NCBI GenBank assembly: GCA_944320865.1
Contig: CALUJC010000003.1
Coordinates: 47,519 to 111,518 of the forward strand
Source: an uncultured Bacteroides sp.
GTDB taxonomy: Bacteria; Bacteroidota; Bacteroidia; Bacteroidales; Bacteroidaceae
Reading direction: 5' to 3'
Length of the DNA: 64,000 nucleotides
Shown here: one piece after another, positions 60,716 to 64,000 of the stretch
Layout: each line of letters opens with the position of its first letter
How positions within the stretch are numbered: the stretch's first letter is position 1
Translations under genes and position numbers: made by a program
The notes under the pieces: model-generated
Told to the model about the DNA's origin: nothing
The model's database searches: none
The model's input: only the letters and a program-made list of their open reading frames with translations

Positions 60716-60878
60716 TGACAAAATGAAGGTTCTTGACTGGAAATACGACGTTTTATTTGCGAAAATCAGATGCTGCTTTCTATTTGATTTGTTAGTGCTA
60801 GCGTTTTCTTTCAATCTGTAAGTAAATTTATGCAGCATCTTTCAATATGTTATTTCTGTAGAAGGGAGGAAAAAGAAA

Positions 60879-60914
60879 GAGGCTGCACGCCGGATGATAG
60901 TCCGGTGCAGCCTC
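60879..60914 (-). terminator. Intrinsic terminator of dapL
   Basis: GAGGCTGCAC pairs with GTGCAGCCTC (complement of 60905-60914 and 60879-60888), with an inner CCGGA/TCCGG pair. On the minus strand it is followed by TTTCTTTTTCC. Confidence 0.85.
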
Positions 60915-60949
60915 GTGTGTCAAAGCCTTGTGCTCGACGGTGCAGGCCT

Positions 60950-62179
60950 TTACGCCCATTTGCGGATGCGCTCCATGGCCTCCGTGCAGTCTTCGCGCGT
61001 GCCGAAAGCAGTGAGCCTGACGTATCCCTCTCCGCTGGGGCCGAAGCCCACGCCCGGCGTGACGACCAAGTGTGCCTCGTAGAGCAGGCGGTCGAAAAAC
61101 TTCCACGAGGTCATGCCCTCCGGCGCTTTCACCCACAGGTAAGGCGCATTTACTCCGCCGAATACCTGGAAGCCCATCTTCTGCAAGCCTTCGCGCATCG
61201 ACCTTGCGTTGTCTTGATAGTAGGCAATGGTGTCTTTCACCTGCCTCTGTCCCTCTGCCGAATAGACGGCTTCGGCTCCCCGCTGGGTGATGTAGCTGGT
61301 GCCGTTGAACTTGGTGCACTGGCGGCGGTTCCACAGGGGGTTAAGCGCAATGCGTTCGCCCTCCAGCGTGGCGGCTGTCACTTCTTTGGGCACTACGGTG
61401 TAGCCGCAACGCACGCCGGTGAAGCCTGCGGTCTTGCTGAAGCTGCGGATTTCGATGGCCACCTTCTTTGCGCCGCGTATTTCGTAGATGCTGTGGGGCA
61501 CGTCGGGCTCGGTGATGAAGGCTTCGTAGGCGGCATCAAATACTATCAGCGTATCGTTGGCCAGGGCGTAGTCCACCCATTTCTTTAGTTGCGCATGGGT
61601 TAGGGTAGTTCCCGTGGGGTTGTTGGGGTAGCACAGGTAAATCAGGTCCACCCTGTGTTCGGGCAGTTCGGGCACAAACCGGTTTTCGGCCGTGCAGGGC
61701 AGGTAGGCTACGTTGCTCCATTTCCCGTCTTCGCCAAGCACTCCCGAGCGTCCGCACATGATGTTGCTGTCCACGTAAACCGGATAAACCGGGTCGGTAA
61801 TAGCCATGCTGTTGTCCCAGCGCAGCAGCTCGCCGATGTTCCCGGTGTCGCTTTTCGCCCCGTCGCTGACAAAGACTTCGGAAGGGCTGAGGTTGATGCC
61901 GCGCGACGCGAAGTCGTGTTTTATGATGGCATTGATAAGGAAATCATAGCCCTGCTCGGGTCCGTAGCCATGAAAAGTCCCGGCCGAAGCCATTTCATCC
62001 ACGGCTCGGTGCATCGCGTCGATGCAGGCGGGGGGAAGCGGGCGGGTGACATCGCCGATGCCCAAGCGGATGAGCCGTGCCTCGGGATGCGTCACCTTGA
62101 AGGCATTTACCCTTTTGGCGATGTCGGAAAAGAGGTAGTTGCCACGCAGTTTTAAGAAGTGTTCGTTTATTAAAGCCAT
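60950..62179 (-). CDS. dapL: LL-diaminopimelate aminotransferase
   Basis: A 409-residue PLP enzyme that makes LL-diaminopimelate from tetrahydrodipicolinate and glutamate in one step. The start [18 protein letters not shown], the block [21 protein letters not shown] and the PLP lysine in [14 protein letters not shown] are those of the DapL family. It lies after dapF and asnB on the same strand, with a hairpin array between it and dapF. It supplies DapF with substrate. Ddh at 45994 gives a second route to the same end product. Confidence 0.96.
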   Translation of the reverse strand: MALINEHFLKLRGNYLFSDIAKRVNAFKVTHPEARLIRLGIGDVTRPLPPACIDAMHRAVDEMASAGTFHGYGPEQGYDFLINAIIKHDFASRGINLSPSEVFVSDGAKSDTGNIGELLRWDNSMAITDPVYPVYVDSNIMCGRSGVLGEDGKWSNVAYLPCTAENRFVPELPEHRVDLIYLCYPNNPTGTTLTHAQLKKWVDYALANDTLIVFDAAYEAFITEPDVPHSIYEIRGAKKVAIEIRSFSKTAGFTGVRCGYTVVPKEVTAATLEGERIALNPLWNRRQCTKFNGTSYITQRGAEAVYSAEGQRQVKDTIAYYQDNARSMREGLQKMGFQVFGGVNAPYLWVKAPEGMTSWKFFDRLLYEAHLVVTPGVGFGPSGEGYVRLTAFGTREDCTEAMERIRKWA

Positions 62180-62265
62180 GTCGGTTATGTTATTAGTAGT
62201 AGTTTGTCGTCTGATATATACTGCTTTGGCGGTGCGAAGCAGCTGTCTTTGATACCGTCCTACTG

Positions 62266-62345
62266 CAGTGGTACAACCGTCTCACTCCAGTGGGACGACT
62301 GTCTCACTCCAATGGGACGACCGTCCCACTGCAGTGGGACGGCTG
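62266..62345. repeat. Tandem hairpin array, four units of 22 bp
   Basis: Units start at 62266, 62288, 62310 and 62332. Their stems are GTGGTAC/GTCTCAC, GTGGGAC/GTCTCAC and TGGGAC/GTCCCA, with wobble or mismatch tolerated. The array lies 34 bases after the dapF stop codon and before dapL on the same strand. Confidence 0.8.
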
Positions 62346-62378
62346 GCAAAGTACGTGAAAGTCATTGCCTCGGTGGGA

Positions 62379-63194
62379 CTATTCGCTTGCCGGCTCCTCG
62401 ATTTCGCCTTCGAAGACAAAGGCGGCAGGCCCCGTCATCAGCACATGTCCCGTCTGCGGGTCGGTGGCAATGCGCAGGGTGCCCCCGTCCATGGCCACGT
62501 CGGCTTGGGCGTTGCACCGGCCGGAAGCCCGTGCCGCCGCAAAAGAGGCGCAGGCACCCGTACCACAGGCCAGCGTGATGCCCGACCCGCGTTCCCACAC
62601 CCGCATGCGCAGGCTGCCGGTTTCCAGCCGTTGCACAAATTCCACGTTGACGCGGCCTTCTGGCATGGCTCCCCGTTCCAATTGGGGACCGATAGAGGGG
62701 AGGTCAACCTTCCGGATGTCGTCCACAAAAATCACTACGTGCGGGTTACCCATGTTGACGAACCAGGCGTCGCCAAGCCCGGCAAACTTTCCGGACAAGG
62801 CCAGCGGATGCACCACGACGGGCTCTCCCATATCGACCGTAACAGCCTGTACCCGTCCGCCTTCGACCGTAAGCCGGAGTGTCTTGATGCCGGAAAGGGT
62901 ATCCAGCGTGATGGTTCCTTTATCGGTCAGTCCCTTGTCGTGGACATACTTCGCAATGCAACGGCTGGCATTGCCGCACATCCGTGCTTCCGACCCGTCG
63001 GCATTGAAGATGCGCATGGAGAAGTCGGCTACGGCCGACTGCCCGATGAGCACCAATCCATCGCTTCCTATGCCGAAATGAGGGCGGCTCCACGTCTGCG
63101 CGCAGCGCACGGGGTCGGCCAAGGGATAACGTGTGGCGTCGACGTAGATGTAGTCGTTGCCCGCGCCTTGCATTTTGGTGAATTTTACTTTCAT
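62379..63194 (-). CDS. dapF: Diaminopimelate epimerase
   Basis: A 271-residue enzyme that converts LL- to meso-diaminopimelate. The two catalytic cysteines are Cys73 in MCGNASRC and the Cys in ACGTGACAS near residue 227. The start [20 protein letters not shown] is the family opening, so the longer open frame to 63341 is not used. It begins 7 bases after the asnB stop codon. Its substrate comes from dapL downstream. Size equals the family (270-280). Confidence 0.96.
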   Translation of the reverse strand: MKVKFTKMQGAGNDYIYVDATRYPLADPVRCAQTWSRPHFGIGSDGLVLIGQSAVADFSMRIFNADGSEARMCGNASRCIAKYVHDKGLTDKGTITLDTLSGIKTLRLTVEGGRVQAVTVDMGEPVVVHPLALSGKFAGLGDAWFVNMGNPHVVIFVDDIRKVDLPSIGPQLERGAMPEGRVNVEFVQRLETGSLRMRVWERGSGITLACGTGACASFAAARASGRCNAQADVAMDGGTLRIATDPQTGHVLMTGPAAFVFEGEIEEPASE

Positions 63195-63201
63195 ATTCCT
63201 A

Positions 63202-64000
63202 TTACTGATAGGCAGCTTCGTGCACGCCTGCCACGGCACGTCCGCTGGGTTCGTTCTGATGTTTGAAGCTCTCATCCCAGGCCAGGGCCTCTGCCGTAGA
63301 GCAGGCCACACTGGGCACGCTGGGTACACTGCGGGCAGCACTCTCGCTGGGAAAATACTCCTCGAAGATGCTGCGGTAGTAGTATTCCTCCTTGTTGCGG
63401 GGCGGGTTGATGGGGAAACGTTCGGCCGCGTGCGCCATCTGCTCGTCGCTTACGAGGCGTGCTGTTTCCGCCTTCAGCGTGTCAATCCAGCTATAGCCCA
63501 CGCCGTCGCTGAACTGCTCTTTCTGCCTCCATGCCACCGATGCCGGGAGCATCGAGGCAAACGCTTCGCGCACGATGCGCTTTTCGATGGTGTTGCCGGG
63601 GCACATCTTGGCCTGAGGATTGAGGCGCATGGCCACGTCCAGAAACTCTTTGTCCAGGAAAGGTACGCGCCCCTCCACGCCCCATGCCGCCAAGGACTTG
63701 TTGGCACGCAAGCAATCATACAAATACAGCTTGGACAGCTTGCGCAACGTTTCCTCGTGGAAGGCACGCGCGTTGGGAGCTTTATGGAAGTACAGGTAAC
63801 CGCCGAACACCTCGTCCGCCCCTTCACCGCTAAGCACCATCTTGATGCCCATCGACTTGATGACGCGTGCCAGCAGGTACATCGGGGTAGAGGCACGTAC
63901 GGTGGTCACGTCATAAGTCTCGATGTAATAAATGACATCGCGCAAGGCATCAAGGCCTTCCTGTATGGTATAATTGATTTCGTGATGTACGGTGCCGATG
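63202..64000 (-). CDS. asnB: Asparagine synthetase B, C-terminal part (cut by window edge)
   Basis: The reading frame is open to the window end (64000), so the gene continues beyond. The visible 265 residues are from the ATP-dependent synthetase domain: [16 protein letters not shown], then [33 protein letters not shown] and [22 protein letters not shown]. The N-terminal glutaminase domain is outside the window. The enzyme makes asparagine using glutamine nitrogen. It is followed by dapF after 7 bases. Confidence 0.93.
   Translation of the reverse strand, partial: IGTVHHEINYTIQEGLDALRDVIYYIETYDVTTVRASTPMYLLARVIKSMGIKMVLSGEGADEVFGGYLYFHKAPNARAFHEETLRKLSKLYLYDCLRANKSLAAWGVEGRVPFLDKEFLDVAMRLNPQAKMCPGNTIEKRIVREAFASMLPASVAWRQKEQFSDGVGYSWIDTLKAETARLVSDEQMAHAAERFPINPPRNKEEYYYRSIFEEYFPSESAARSVPSVPSVACSTAEALAWDESFKHQNEPSGRAVAGVHEAAYQ

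Larger units (their letters stand above)
60592..60949. other. Gene-free region holding a promoter, a palindrome and a terminator
   Basis: The 358 bases contain the -7 box TAACTTTG on the minus strand (complement of 60708-60715), the perfect palindrome GAGTGCGCACTC (60635-60646), a CCGTA/TACGG hairpin near 60668-60684 and the dapL terminator at 60879-60914. Confidence 0.65.

Overview
The window looks like chromosomal DNA of a Bacteroidales bacterium, probably Bacteroidaceae. The evidence is a SusC/SusD pair, a type III glutamine synthetase, a dipeptidyl peptidase III with the HECLGH zinc motif, diaminopimelate dehydrogenase beside LL-DAP aminotransferase, a GAFTDA-type sigma-54 activator, and upstream sequences that fit the Bacteroides promoter (TTTG, about 19 bases, TAnnTTTG). 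No rRNA, tRNA, phage, plasmid or CRISPR feature was recognised.

Layout. 1-7960: six MacB/FtsX-type ABC permeases (the first cut by the window edge) sharing one ATPase. 8042-15098: glutamate dehydrogenase, a PiT phosphate transporter, polyphosphate kinase and a small phosphodiesterase, a nitrogen/phosphate group with a possible Pho box. 15256-18217: rfbA, rfbB and menA. 18387-21350: a receiver/PPDK_N-like protein. 21518-33870: a glycan-use region with a chimeric ROK/MFS gene, a GH18-ThuA fusion, a Gfo/Idh oxidoreductase, two more ThuA proteins, SusD and SusC, and the decayed 3' end of another gene. 34205-36907: a second glutamate dehydrogenase and an M24 peptidase. 37166-43947: an unknown protein, GtrA, a CDP-alcohol phosphotransferase, a histidine kinase, its NtrC-type regulator and a TolC-like channel. 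44079-55570: housekeeping genes (hisB, ruvA, ddh, AraC regulator, DPP III, AlkD-like, fur, purA, fucosidase, Zn peptidase, PepSY-like). 55684-60591: nitrogen assimilation (glnN, amt, PII, a porin-like protein, read from the minus strand). 60950-64000: dapL, dapF and the end of asnB.

The most unusual feature is not a gene. At least eight intergenic regions hold tandem arrays of small hairpins. The sequence differs from array to array, but the unit length is almost always 22-24 bp (exactly 23 bp over nine units in three arrays). Each array follows a stop codon and lies before a co-directional gene. Within arrays the stems change by paired substitutions, which suggests that structure is conserved rather than sequence. 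I know of no name for this. Other points of interest are the three-part ROK/MFS chimera, the ThuA-rich glycan locus, a 150-bp MITE-like element and an 18-bp identical core shared by two dispersed repeats.
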